From Mycolicibacterium komossense (GTDB lineage Bacteria; Actinomycetota; Actinomycetes; Mycobacteriales; Mycobacteriaceae), in NCBI RefSeq assembly GCF_025822605.1, contig NZ_JACKTY010000043.1, forward strand, positions 20,537 through 84,536: 64,000 nucleotides of DNA. Direction: 5' to 3'. Below the pieces are notes generated by a model. The model made no database searches, was not told the origin of the DNA, and saw only the letters and a list, made by a program, of their open reading frames with translations. This document shows, piece by piece, positions 1-8,753 of this stretch; within the stretch, counting starts at the first letter, position 1, and every line of letters starts with the position of its first letter. The translations under genes were made by a program, and so were the position numbers.

Positions 1-1109
1 CCGGTGCCGCCGCCGGCGGTCATCGCCCACCCCACTGCCAACGCCATGCCAATCATGGCGCGAGTGTGCGGTTTTCGTTCCTGTTCGTAGCTGTCCAGGA
101 TGTCGCCGGGTAGCTCACCGGCGAGCACGGCGGCCAGCTTCCACGACAGGTTCATCGCATCGCGCAACCCAGCACCCATGCCTTGACCGATGAATGGCGG
201 GGTGAGGTGGGCGGCGTCGCCAAGTAGGAAGATCCGCCGATTGCGCCACCGATCGGCCAGCTGCGCGCGAAAGGTGTACTCGGCGAGGCGGACTAGTTCC
301 AGGTCGGCATCACTCGCGCCCCCTACCCAGGGGTCGATCAAGGTGCGCAACGCCGGCACTGTGGCGTATGCGCTGGCCTGTTCGCCGGGCAACAACTGAA
401 ATTCCCACCGATAGCGGCTGGGGCCGATGCGCATATACGTCGCGGCACGGCTGGGGTCGCACACCTGGTGCACGCCGTCCCACTGGTTCAGGTCAGTGGT
501 GGTGACGACGTCGGCGACCATCCAGCGTTGCTCGAACTTCAGATCCTTCATGGTCGAGCCGATGGCGGTGCGCACCACGCTGTTGGCGCCGTCGCAGCCC
601 AGCACGTAGGTGGCGAGGACGCTGTGTTCCGCTGCGGTGTCCCGGTCGGTGAAAGTGACGAGGACCGCGTCGGGGCCGACGGACGTGACCGCGCTGACGT
701 CGGACTTGCCGCGCACCTCGACCCGCGGGTACCGGGCGAGATTGGCGCGCAGCACCGCCTCGAACTCCGGTTGGTCGAACATGTTGGCCTGGGGGAAGCC
801 GTGTTTGCTCGCCGCCGGATCACGCCCGAACTGGGCGAGCACGCGACGCTCCCGATCGAGCAACCGCAGCCCCAGCGCCGGTCGCGAGATGGCCTCGAAT
901 TCGTCGGATACGCCCAGCCGCGCCACAATTCGGCAGACTTCGTCATCCATGTGGACAGCCCGCGGTTGCGGGTACACGCCGTCCCAGCGGTCCAGGACCA
1001 GGCAGTCGACGCCGTACTGGGCCAACAGAGTGGCTGCGGTGACACCGGTCGGGCCGGCGCCGACGATCACCACCGGCACCTGCCGAACTGCGGCTTCCGG
1101 TGTGTTCAT
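1..1109 (-). CDS. FAD-dependent aromatic-ring monooxygenase (partial)
   Basis: Class A flavoprotein hydroxylase of the phenol / 3-(3-hydroxyphenyl)propionate hydroxylase type (PF01494 family). It would place a hydroxyl group on a phenolic ring to make a catechol for the dioxygenase encoded upstream in the same operon. The GTG-free ATG start at 1109 gives an N-terminal Rossmann motif GAGPTG near residues 18-22, a DG motif (DGANSVVR) and the GD motif (GDAAHLTPP) that binds the FAD ribityl chain. About 369 residues are visible and the C-terminus lies beyond the left edge. It starts 20 bp after the acyl-CoA ligase stop, so it is the last visible gene of the leftward operon. Family is secure; the substrate is not readable. 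Confidence 0.88.
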   Translation of the reverse strand, partial: MNTPEAAVRQVPVVIVGAGPTGVTAATLLAQYGVDCLVLDRWDGVYPQPRAVHMDDEVCRIVARLGVSDEFEAISRPALGLRLLDRERRVLAQFGRDPAASKHGFPQANMFDQPEFEAVLRANLARYPRVEVRGKSDVSAVTSVGPDAVLVTFTDRDTAAEHSVLATYVLGCDGANSVVRTAIGSTMKDLKFEQRWMVADVVTTTDLNQWDGVHQVCDPSRAATYMRIGPSRYRWEFQLLPGEQASAYATVPALRTLIDPWVGGASDADLELVRLAEYTFRAQLADRWRNRRIFLLGDAAHLTPPFIGQGMGAGLRDAMNLSWKLAAVLAGELPGDILDSYEQERKPHTRAMIGMALAVGWAMTAGGGT

Positions 1110-1128
1110 CGCGCCGATGCCGCAGTGG

Positions 1129-3018
1129 TCATCGGGGGCATTGGACGCGGTATGTCAGTGGATAGCGGCTCAGAGTCGATTCGACCGCCTCCCGGTCGGC
1201 CCGCTCATTGACCGTGACGGTCACGACGGTGGAGCCGCCCTCGGTGCCGGCATCGACGGCCTCGACTCCGGACAGCCCGGACAGCGCCTCGACGACGGCG
1301 TTACGGGTGGCGTCGGCGCGCAACGGCAGCTTGTAAGGCTTTCCGATGGCGGTGACCGGGAGTGTGTCGACCACGGTGACGGATTTGGGCGCGGAGGCGC
1401 GCTCGCTGACCTTGTCGGCCACCCAGGCGTGCAGCTCTTCACCTGTGCAGCCGGCACCAGGGCGCAGGGTCACGTAGGCGACGGGGACTTCGCCGGCGTG
1501 GATATCGGGCCGACCGACGGCCGCGGCGGCGGTGACGCCGGGGTGAGCGAGCAGCGCGTCCTCGATGACGGTCGGATCGATGTTGTGGCCGCCACGGATA
1601 ATGAGATCTTTGGCACGCCCGGTGAGATGAACGAAGCCGTCGTCGTCGATCCAGGCGAGGTCACCGGTGTCGAGCCAACCGTCGACGAGCACCCCCAAGC
1701 CGTCGAGAACGAACCGGTCGGTGGTCCGTTCGGTTACATAGCCTGGGAATACCGTGGGTCCACTGATGGCGAGGTTGCCCACGGTGTGGCGGGGCAGATC
1801 GTGCCAGCGACCGGTGTCGTCGATGCGCACGGTCTTGATTTGCTGGTAGGGCATCCGTTGGCCGACTGACCCTGGGCGTGGGTGGTCCGGGAAGCTGCGC
1901 GCGCTGGCGCACGTCGCCTCCGTCAGGCCATATCCCTCGACCAGGGTGATCCCGGTATGGGACTCGAAGTCCTTGCGTACGGCTGCGGGCAGTGCTGAGG
2001 CGCCGACCAATGCGACTCGCATGCTTGAGATGTCGGCGTCGATCGGACATTGTGCGAGCACGGCGTACACCGTGGGTACGGCGCTCATCGCCGAAACCCC
2101 GTAGTGTTCGACGATCTTCCAGAAAGCGCCGTAGAGCCCGGGGTCGCGGTAGCCAAGCGGCCCCGCCCATACGACGTGCTGGCCCCGCAGTAGCGGTGCC
2201 AACGTGGTGACGACCAGAGCGTTGACGTGAAACAGCGGTAGGGCCGCGAAAACCACCGAGTCCGAGCCCAATTCGGTGTTGGACGCGATCATCCAGGCGT
2301 CGGTCACCTCGTTTCTGTGCGTATGGGCGGCAAGTTTCGGCGTGCCGGTGGTTCCGCCGGTGTGGAACAGCGCGGCGAGATCAGTGGCCGCGGGCGGCTC
2401 GCCGGTGAAAGCGGTGCCGTCATAGGTTCGAGCCAGTTCGGTGAGGTTGTGCACGGCAGCACCGGCCAGTTCCGGTGCCGGGGCGGCAGCCACGGTGCCG
2501 GTCGCCTGCAGTATCAGCACGGTGTCGACGGCGCCGATGGCAACCAGATGCTGGGCGATGGTCCAGCCGGCTGGATCGAGGTCGGGCGACCCGCTGATCA
2601 GTACTCGGGCCCCGGACCGGCCGACGAGTTCGGCAACGTGTCCGGCGGAGAGGGCACCGTTGATCGGGGCGGCGATGCCGACGAGTTGAGCCGCCAGGGT
2701 TGCGGTGATCAGCTCATCGCAGTTCGGCGAGATCAGTGCGACCGCCGAGGTCCGGCCCACACCTAGGCTGCGCAACAGGTTGGCAGTTCGGTGAACGTCG
2801 GCCAGCAGGTCAGAAAAGGTGTGCACTGCCGGGTGCTGCCACCGTTGCCCGTCGGGTAGGACCGAGAGTGCCGGCTGGTCGGGCCAGAGCTCGGCGGCGC
2901 GGGTGAGCAGTGCATAGGTCGTACTGGGTAGTCCCCGGTCGGACAGGGGTAGCGCCTCGATGGCGCTGAGATCGTCGGGGCCGCGGTAGCGCGGCCACAG
3001 CGCATCGACGTCGGTCAT
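1129..3018 (-). CDS. acyl-CoA synthetase (AMP-forming)
   Basis: A 629-residue ANL-superfamily ligase that would activate a carboxylic acid to its CoA thioester with ATP. The AMP-binding P-loop TGGTTGTPK is at residues 220-228, followed by the VEGYGLTEA adenine motif, the GWLDTGDLAW motif and the GRAKDLIIRGG hinge. A late lysine (AIGKPYK) sits where the catalytic lysine is expected. The C-terminus carries an extra segment of about 50 residues beyond the usual ligase end, rich in valine and threonine. Its ATG overlaps the stop of the FAH-family gene by 4 bp (ATGA), so translation is probably coupled. In this operon it likely activates the acid released after ring cleavage; the substrate is inferred. 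Confidence 0.88.
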   Translation of the reverse strand: MTDVDALWPRYRGPDDLSAIEALPLSDRGLPSTTYALLTRAAELWPDQPALSVLPDGQRWQHPAVHTFSDLLADVHRTANLLRSLGVGRTSAVALISPNCDELITATLAAQLVGIAAPINGALSAGHVAELVGRSGARVLISGSPDLDPAGWTIAQHLVAIGAVDTVLILQATGTVAAAPAPELAGAAVHNLTELARTYDGTAFTGEPPAATDLAALFHTGGTTGTPKLAAHTHRNEVTDAWMIASNTELGSDSVVFAALPLFHVNALVVTTLAPLLRGQHVVWAGPLGYRDPGLYGAFWKIVEHYGVSAMSAVPTVYAVLAQCPIDADISSMRVALVGASALPAAVRKDFESHTGITLVEGYGLTEATCASARSFPDHPRPGSVGQRMPYQQIKTVRIDDTGRWHDLPRHTVGNLAISGPTVFPGYVTERTTDRFVLDGLGVLVDGWLDTGDLAWIDDDGFVHLTGRAKDLIIRGGHNIDPTVIEDALLAHPGVTAAAAVGRPDIHAGEVPVAYVTLRPGAGCTGEELHAWVADKVSERASAPKSVTVVDTLPVTAIGKPYKLPLRADATRNAVVEALSGLSGVEAVDAGTEGGSTVVTVTVNERADREAVESTLSRYPLTYRVQCPR

Positions 3019-3953
3019 CCGAATCGGACCGTGTTGTGCTGGGTGGCCAAGTCGAGTTCACCGTCGTCGGTGGCGACGCTCGCTTCGATGACGTCGCCGT
3101 TCTTGAGGTATTTGGGGTTGCCGGCTTGCCGCTTGAAGAAGGCCTTCCATTTCAGCGCAGGCGGCAGCAGCGAACCGATGATCTCGATCGGCTTGGGTGG
3201 GGCAACCAGCGCGGTGCCTGCCGGCGTGCCGGTCATGATCAGGTCACCCGGGCTGAGATCTTGAAACCGGGCCAGAGACTGCAATGCCTGTACCGGCGGG
3301 TAGATCATGTCACCGTCAACGAGCATGTCCTGGCGCAGCTCGCCATTGACACGCAGCGTGAGTCGAAGGTCGCCGAAGCGCTGGAACTCCTCGGCGGAGA
3401 GCAGCACCAGGGCGGGCCCGACCGGAGTGAACGTCGGGTAGGACTTGGCCTCGTAGAACTGGGTCTGTGGCAATTGGATATCGCGGGCGGAGACGTCGTT
3501 GGTGATTACCACACCGGCGATGAAATCGGTCCAGTTCGATTCGGAAATGATTGTGCCGACCGGGATTTCGGTCCCCACCACCAGGCCGATCTCGACTTCG
3601 TAGTCGAGGAAACGGACATGGTCGGGTTTGACGATGTCCTGGAAGGGGCCGGTGATCGAGCTGGAGGACTTGCGGAAGAAAGTCAACGGGATGGTCGCGG
3701 GATCCATCCCGGAGTCCTTGACATGGGAGGCGTAGTTCGTCATCTGCGCCACCACCCGGCACGGCCGGGTGACCGGTGACAACAGCTCAAGTCCCGCGGT
3801 GGGAACCGTCTCACTGTTGTGGGCGGCTGCATCGATGGCAGCACGATCAGCCAACAGCTCAGCCGTGGTGGTTGCAGTGGTGGCGATTTGGGCTGCGCCG
3901 GTGGGTGTTTGGACCCACCAGGCATTGTCGGTGCGCAAGACGGCGAGGGTCAT
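3015..3953 (-). CDS. fumarylacetoacetate hydrolase family protein
   Basis: A 312-residue FAH-superfamily enzyme (PF01557). The divalent-metal ligands are visible as the E119-x-E121 pair in DYEVEIGLVVG and D153 in TNDVSARD, followed by the FYEAKSYPTFTPVGP stretch and the late GDLIMTGTPAG motif typical of the fold. Such enzymes hydrolyse C-C bonds of diketo acids or hydrate/decarboxylate ring-cleavage products. It lies directly between the extradiol dioxygenase and the acyl-CoA ligase, overlapping each by 4 bp, which supports a role in cleaving the meta-cleavage product. The exact reaction (hydrolase, hydratase or decarboxylase) cannot be told from sequence. Confidence 0.88.
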   Translation of the reverse strand: MTLAVLRTDNAWWVQTPTGAAQIATTATTTAELLADRAAIDAAAHNSETVPTAGLELLSPVTRPCRVVAQMTNYASHVKDSGMDPATIPLTFFRKSSSSITGPFQDIVKPDHVRFLDYEVEIGLVVGTEIPVGTIISESNWTDFIAGVVITNDVSARDIQLPQTQFYEAKSYPTFTPVGPALVLLSAEEFQRFGDLRLTLRVNGELRQDMLVDGDMIYPPVQALQSLARFQDLSPGDLIMTGTPAGTALVAPPKPIEIIGSLLPPALKWKAFFKRQAGNPKYLKNGDVIEASVATDDGELDLATQHNTVRFG

Positions 3954-5080
3954 GAATTGGCAACTTTCAGTAGGCCGATGAGGCGGGCGATGTCGAACTC
4001 GTTGTCGTGGCGAAGCGCGCTGAGCATCGACCGCGCTTCATGGCGAATCAACCGGGGGCTGGTCCCGAGGAAGTCCTTGGTAACGGGCGGTCCCCATTGG
4101 GCCAGGCCGGATGCGGAGAACGGCGACCAGCCAGGTTCCATTGTGCTGTCGAACATGTCGCCGTCTGCGAAGTGTTCGACGAGGAAGCCGTCGGGGTCAC
4201 GCCAGTAGTCGAAAAGCTGGCTGCCCTGGATATGGCGGCCGATACCCCATGACCGGGAGTAGCCGAGGCCGGCGAGGTACGCGCCACCGGCGGCCAGTGC
4301 GTCTAGGTCGCACACCTGGTACGCCGAGTGGACATAGCGGTTCGACGGACCCAGCGCCATCGCGAGTGTGTGGTGGTCGGCGGGGGTGGCGCCGCGGTCG
4401 CAGCGAATGAAGCTCATGGCCGGTCCACGAGCGCGCTGGCCGGGGAAGAACTGAAAGTCGCTGACGATCAGCCCGAGAGTGTCGAGGTACCAGTTAAGCG
4501 CTTTGAGGTACTTGGTGCTCTGCAACACGACATGGCCGAGCCGCTGGACCTGTGCCGGTGCCCGGGGTGGGCGTTGGGTGGCGTTGACGCGGCGTAGGTC
4601 GTGGCCGAAGTTGAAGGTGTGGGCCATCTGCGGCGAAAGAGCCGGCAGGTCATAGGTGCCCGTGACCACCTCGACCGGAAAGCCGCTGGGGTCAACGAGG
4701 TTGACGCTGCGTCCGCCGATCGATTCAGGCAGTGACACGATGGTGCCGCCGGTAGCTGACGCGAGTCGCTGCAGATCGCCGTCATCGTGCGCCGTGAACG
4801 CCATACCGCGGAACCTGGTGTCGGGTCCGCGGCGAATGAGCACGCAGGGCGTGCCAGGGTCCGTTCCCCGCAGGTGCAACTCTGTGTCGTTGCGCAGAAC
4901 CGTGCTGAAGCCGAAGGCCTGCGCAAACGCCTCGGCACGCACCAGGTCCGGCTTCTGGAACATCAACCAGGCCAGGTCCTGCACCTTGATCACCGGATTG
5001 CTCGACCGTCCCGGATGCTCGCCGCGATGTCCGCCGTGCTCGCTGTGCAGCCCGCTGTGGGCGCCGATTGTCTCGCTCAT
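3950..5080 (-). CDS. extradiol ring-cleavage dioxygenase (VOC type I)
   Basis: A 376-residue two-domain vicinal-oxygen-chelate protein resembling catechol 2,3-dioxygenases. The C-terminal domain has the Fe(II) facial triad in its expected order: H183 (LGHVVLQ), H251 (VHSAYQV) and E302 (LVEHFADG), plus the catalytic-type HHTLAM histidine at 236-237. It would open a catechol next to its hydroxyls. The protein is longer than the usual 290-310 residues because of a roughly 30-residue N-terminal extension rich in histidine (residues 8-24). The ATG at 5080 follows GAGGAG at good spacing. It is first in the operon, and two copies of the same palindrome lie in front of it, shared with the divergent TetR gene. 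Confidence 0.88.
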   Translation of the reverse strand: MSETIGAHSGLHSEHGGHRGEHPGRSSNPVIKVQDLAWLMFQKPDLVRAEAFAQAFGFSTVLRNDTELHLRGTDPGTPCVLIRRGPDTRFRGMAFTAHDDGDLQRLASATGGTIVSLPESIGGRSVNLVDPSGFPVEVVTGTYDLPALSPQMAHTFNFGHDLRRVNATQRPPRAPAQVQRLGHVVLQSTKYLKALNWYLDTLGLIVSDFQFFPGQRARGPAMSFIRCDRGATPADHHTLAMALGPSNRYVHSAYQVCDLDALAAGGAYLAGLGYSRSWGIGRHIQGSQLFDYWRDPDGFLVEHFADGDMFDSTMEPGWSPFSASGLAQWGPPVTKDFLGTSPRLIRHEARSMLSALRHDNEFDIARLIGLLKVANS

Positions 5081-5098
5081 GAAGTATCACTCCTCGAC

Positions 5099-5156
5099 TG
5101 ACGAAATCGTCACATACTGGCCGGGCGACAGTCAAGCTATTTTGATGAAATCGTCA
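5099..5156. promoter_or_regulatory. pair of palindromic operators between dioxygenase operon and tetR
   Basis: Two near-identical palindromes lie in the divergent promoter region: TGACGAAATCGTCA at 5099-5112 (6-bp arms around AA) and TGATGAAATCGTCA at 5143-5156 (one arm mismatch). They are exactly 44 bp apart, about four helical turns. They are the natural binding sites for the adjacent TetR protein, which would repress both its own gene and the ring-cleavage operon. The palindromes are seen directly; the protein-site pairing is inferred from position. Confidence 0.7.
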
Positions 5157-5208
5157 GTAGTGACTGAACCTGCTATTTTTAGAGCCGTCAGCGATAACGG
5201 AGGTGGCT

Positions 5209-5871
5209 GTGACCGATCAACCCGGCGAGCCCGTCACTCGCCTGGAACGCCGCAAGCAGCGCACTCGCGCCGCGTTGATCAGGGCCGCACAGGGTTTCAT
5301 CGCCGCAGGCAAGCTCAACGTGCCCGTCTTGGAGATCACGCAGGCAGCAGATGTCGGAATGGGGTCGTTCTACAACCATTTCGACACCAAGGAGCAACTG
5401 TTCGACGCGGCTGTCTTCGAGGCACTCGATGCCCATGGTGCGCTGATGGATGCGCTCACCGCATCGATAGACGATCCCGCCGAGGCATTTGCGTGCAGCT
5501 TTCGTCTGACAGGTCGTCTGTTTCGCCGGCGTCCACAGGAGGCGCTGATCCTCCTCAGCAATAGGTTGAATCTGGTCACCGCCAAGCGTGGGCTGGCCCC
5601 GCGGGCGTTGCGTGACATCCACGCTGCGGTCGCTGCGGGGCGCTTCCACGTCGATGATCCGGAACTGGCCTTGGCGGTCGCGGGTGGAGCGATCATGGGA
5701 CTGGGCACATTGCTGCGTGAGCAACCCGAACGCGACGACGCCCAGGCCGCAGACAAGCTCACCGAAGATGTGCTGCGGTTGTTCGGCGTGCCTGCGGAGG
5801 AAGCGCGTGAGATGTGCCAACGCGACTTACCCGATATCGACGCGTTCGCCGAACCCACTTCAGCCGCCTGA
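5209..5871 (+). CDS. TetR family transcriptional regulator
   Basis: A 220-residue regulator with an N-terminal helix-turn-helix (ITQAADVGMGSFYNHFDTKEQLFDAA, roughly residues 42-68) and a variable ligand-binding C-terminal domain. Two GTG codons are possible. The one at 5209 is preferred because GGAGG at 5199-5203 sits 5 bp in front of it, while the upstream GTG at 5203 overlaps that ribosome-binding site. It is divergent from the meta-cleavage operon and shares two palindromic sites with it, so it is probably that operon's local repressor, released by an aromatic or CoA-ester intermediate. Confidence 0.9.
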   Translation: MTDQPGEPVTRLERRKQRTRAALIRAAQGFIAAGKLNVPVLEITQAADVGMGSFYNHFDTKEQLFDAAVFEALDAHGALMDALTASIDDPAEAFACSFRLTGRLFRRRPQEALILLSNRLNLVTAKRGLAPRALRDIHAAVAAGRFHVDDPELALAVAGGAIMGLGTLLREQPERDDAQAADKLTEDVLRLFGVPAEEAREMCQRDLPDIDAFAEPTSAA

Positions 5872-5905
5872 AACGGAGAGCTCGACGATCTACGCGTTCT
5901 AGACG

Positions 5906-6034
5906 TTGACGGCAATTCTGACCGTCCTGATGGTTGGGCCAGCCGTGGCCAAACTGGCTGGGGTGCAAGCGATGCGCGACGGTGCCGAGCATTTCGGCAT
6001 CCCGTGGAGTCGCTATCGGCTTGTCAGAAGTTGA
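5906..6034 (+). pseudogene. remnant of DoxX-like membrane protein
   Basis: A 42-residue open frame starting with TTG reads TAILTVLMVGPAVAKLAGV, then AEHFGIPWSRYRL, and stops. This resembles the first transmembrane segment and following loop of DoxX-like small membrane proteins, which normally run to 110-150 residues. The frame ends inside the 3' end of the oppositely oriented lpd gene, so the rest has been lost. There is no good ribosome-binding site. I read it as a gene stub left by a deletion; assignment rests on recognising the AKLAGV...AEHFGIP pattern. Confidence 0.5.
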
Positions 6035-7436
6035 TCAGGTGGCCTTCGAGGCCGTGAATGGCTTCTTGGAGCGCTTCGCCGAGGGTCGGATGCACGTGGA
6101 TGTTGCGGGATAGTTCGAAAGAGCCGAGTTCCCACTTCTGCGCCAGTGTCAGTTCGGGTAGTAATTCGGCGACGTCGGGGCCGATGAGGTGGCCGCCGAG
6201 TAGAGTGCCGTGCTCGTCTGCGAGCAGTTTGACGAAGCCGACAGGCTCACCGAGACCGTGCGCCTTACCGTTCGCGGTGAAAGGGAACCTGGAAACGCGG
6301 ACGGTTTCGTGCTCGGCGCGCGCCTGTTCCTCGGTCAGCCCGAAGCTGGCGACCTGTGGCCGGCTGAAGGTTGCGCGCGGCACCATGCGGTAGTCGCCGA
6401 TCGGCATTGTTGTTGTCCCTGCGATGGTTTCGGCGGCAATGACGCCCATCGCCTCGGCGACGTGCGCAAGTTGGAGCTTCATGGTGGCGTCGCCGATGGC
6501 GTACACGTGCGAATTGGTGGTGCGCATGCGCTCGTCGATCGCGATGGCGCCCCGACTATCGGTGTCGACCTCTGCCGCCTCCAAACCCAGGTCGGTGCTG
6601 TTGGGGGCGAAGCCGGTGGCGACAAGTACGCGCGCAGCCTCCACGGTGTGGGATGTTCCGCCCGTGGTCCAGGTGACTGCGACGTGCTCACCTTGGTCGT
6701 CGGCCTTGTCGACGCGTGCGTCGGTGTGGACTGTCACGCCCAGGCGTTGGTATGCCCGGGATATCTCCTTCGAGACGTCGGCGTCTTCGAGGGGAAGGAC
6801 GCGGTCGCAATACTCCAGGATCGTCACCGCGGCGCCGAAGTTGGCGGCAATGTAAGCGAATTCCATGCCGATGGGGCCGCCGCCGACGATCACCAGAGAT
6901 GCGGGCATTGTGGGGTCGAGGATCATCTCCTGGTAGGTGACCACGTTGGCCGAGGTGGTGACGCCCTCGGGTAGCCGGGGGCGGGAACCGGTAGCCACGA
7001 TCGCGTCGGTGAACCCGATGATGCTGGCGCTACGGTCGGGTGCGGTGACTTCCAGCGTGGACGCCGAGGTGAAACGTGCGCGCCCGGAAATCTCGGTGAT
7101 CTTGTTCTTCCGCATGAGGTAGTGGATGCCCTCGGCGCGTCCGTCGGCTACTTCGCGGCTGCGTTCGTGGGCGCGTGCATAGTCGAAATGCGATTGTCCC
7201 CTTATACCGAAGTGGTCGGCCTGCCGGCGCCAGATGTCGGCGAGCTCGGCATTCCGCAACAGTGCTTTCGACGGGATGCAGCCGACGTTGAGGCAGACTC
7301 CGCCCCAGTACCGTTCTTCGACGATGGCCACCCGCTTACCGAGTTGGGCGGCGCGGATCGCGGCGACATAGCCACCGGGACCTGCGCCGACCACAACGAC
7401 ATCGAAGTGCTGCGGCGCCTCGGCTGCAGCGCTCAC
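6024..7436 (-). CDS. lpd: dihydrolipoamide dehydrogenase (E3)
   Basis: A 470-residue FAD disulfide oxidoreductase that reoxidises the lipoyl arm of the E2 subunit with NAD+. Visible features are the N-terminal GAGPGG FAD motif (residues 17-22), the redox-active disulfide C48/C53 (GGVCLNVGCIPSK), the NAD-binding GGGPIGMEFA, the YAIGDA motif, and the C-terminal HVHPTLGE His-Glu pair. The open frame extends further upstream, but the GTG at 7436 is chosen because it overlaps the E2 stop as GTGA and begins just before the conserved domain. A dedicated E3 inside the operon marks this as a self-contained complex; many actinobacteria share one E3 among complexes. Confidence 0.92.
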   Translation of the reverse strand: MSAAAEAPQHFDVVVVGAGPGGYVAAIRAAQLGKRVAIVEERYWGGVCLNVGCIPSKALLRNAELADIWRRQADHFGIRGQSHFDYARAHERSREVADGRAEGIHYLMRKNKITEISGRARFTSASTLEVTAPDRSASIIGFTDAIVATGSRPRLPEGVTTSANVVTYQEMILDPTMPASLVIVGGGPIGMEFAYIAANFGAAVTILEYCDRVLPLEDADVSKEISRAYQRLGVTVHTDARVDKADDQGEHVAVTWTTGGTSHTVEAARVLVATGFAPNSTDLGLEAAEVDTDSRGAIAIDERMRTTNSHVYAIGDATMKLQLAHVAEAMGVIAAETIAGTTTMPIGDYRMVPRATFSRPQVASFGLTEEQARAEHETVRVSRFPFTANGKAHGLGEPVGFVKLLADEHGTLLGGHLIGPDVAELLPELTLAQKWELGSFELSRNIHVHPTLGEALQEAIHGLEGHLINF

Positions 7437-8716
7437 AGGAAAGCTTCCGTCGGATCGGTCAGGATGGCCGCCGTATCGGCCAGCAACTGTGAACCCTCCT
7501 GGCCGTCCAGCACCCGGTGATCGAAGGAGAGCGCAAGTTGTAGAACAGATCTCGGCTCGATGCGCTCGTCTCCTCCGGTGCCGACGACCCACGGGGTCCG
7601 CCGCATGGCTCCCACCGCCAGGATCGCGGTCTCACCGGGATTGAGGATCGGTGTCCCAGTGTCGACTCCGAACACGCCGACATTGCTGATGGTGGTGGTG
7701 CCGCCCGCCATCGCTTCGGGTGCGGTGTGGCCGGCTCGGGCGGTCTGGGCGAGCTGGTTGATGGCGTCGGCGAGTTCACGCAGGCTCAGTCGGTCTGCGG
7801 CCTTGATATTGGGCACCACCAGCCCGCGAGGTGTGGCCGCCGCAATGCCGAGATTGACCTGGGCGGGAAGGACGATCTCTTGTGCTTTTTCATCCCAGCG
7901 GGCGTTGGCCATCGGGGTGCGGCGAAGCGCATGGAGGTAGGCGCGAGCTACGAACGTCAGGGGTGTCGCTTTGGTCTTGCGGAACTCGCGGCGCGCAAGA
8001 ACCCGGTCACGCAACTCCAGAGTCGCTGTCATGTCGACGGTGACGAACTCGGTGACATGCGGTGCGGTGAACGCCGATGCGACCATCGCCGCCGCGGTGT
8101 GCTTGCGAACGCCTTTGATGGGAATGCGTGTTTCACCGACAGCGGGTTTGGCCATGTCCGAGGCCGGTGGCTCCACTGCCGGTGCGGGGGAGGCCTCACG
8201 GGTCTGTGCGGCGGCGAGCACATCGGTGCGCAGGACCACGCCGTCGTCGCCGCTGGGCGGCACGGTGGCAAGATCAACCCCGAGCACCTCGGCGAGTTTG
8301 CGCACCGGCGGCTTTGCGCGAGGACGTGCTGTCCCGACGTGGTCGCGCCGGCGTCGGCGCGGCGTGTCTTCCTCGCGGGCGCCGTAGCCGACGAGCAGCT
8401 TGGGCTCATCGGTATCGGATTCGGCTGCCGGCGCCGTGGCATTCTCACTGCGAGCACTGGCATCGTGACCGGTGGCGATGGCGATGATCGGCGCGCCGAC
8501 AGCGACGGTTTCGCCCTGCTGCGAACAGAGTTCGACGACAGTGCCGGAGTATGGGGAGGGCAGTTCGACCAGTGATTTGGCGGTCTCGATCTCGACGATG
8601 ATCTGATTGACCTCCACCGTGTCACCCGCGGCGACACGCCAGGTGACGATTTCGGCTTCGGTGAGGCCCTCACCGACGTCGGGCAGCAGGAACTGCTGGA
8701 CGGTTTGCGTCGTCAC
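7433..8716 (-). CDS. bkdC: 2-oxoacid dehydrogenase acyltransferase (E2)
   Basis: A 427-residue dihydrolipoamide acyltransferase core. It has one N-terminal lipoyl domain with the modified lysine K47 in EIETAKSLVELP, a charged linker, a peripheral-subunit-binding domain (PPVRKLAEVLGVDLATV, around residues 145-160) and a CAT-like catalytic domain ending in the SFDHRVLDGQEG active-site motif. It transfers the acyl group from E1 to CoA. The GTG at 8716 follows AGGAG. It lies between E1 beta and E3 in the same direction, 37 bp after E1 beta. A single lipoyl domain and its neighbours fit a branched-chain 2-oxoacid dehydrogenase; pyruvate or other 2-oxoacids cannot be excluded. Confidence 0.9.
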   Translation of the reverse strand: MTTQTVQQFLLPDVGEGLTEAEIVTWRVAAGDTVEVNQIIVEIETAKSLVELPSPYSGTVVELCSQQGETVAVGAPIIAIATGHDASARSENATAPAAESDTDEPKLLVGYGAREEDTPRRRRRDHVGTARPRAKPPVRKLAEVLGVDLATVPPSGDDGVVLRTDVLAAAQTREASPAPAVEPPASDMAKPAVGETRIPIKGVRKHTAAAMVASAFTAPHVTEFVTVDMTATLELRDRVLARREFRKTKATPLTFVARAYLHALRRTPMANARWDEKAQEIVLPAQVNLGIAAATPRGLVVPNIKAADRLSLRELADAINQLAQTARAGHTAPEAMAGGTTTISNVGVFGVDTGTPILNPGETAILAVGAMRRTPWVVGTGGDERIEPRSVLQLALSFDHRVLDGQEGSQLLADTAAILTDPTEAFL

Positions 8717-8753
8717 GGGTGTTCTCCTGGGCGGGAAGTTCGGCGGACGGTGA

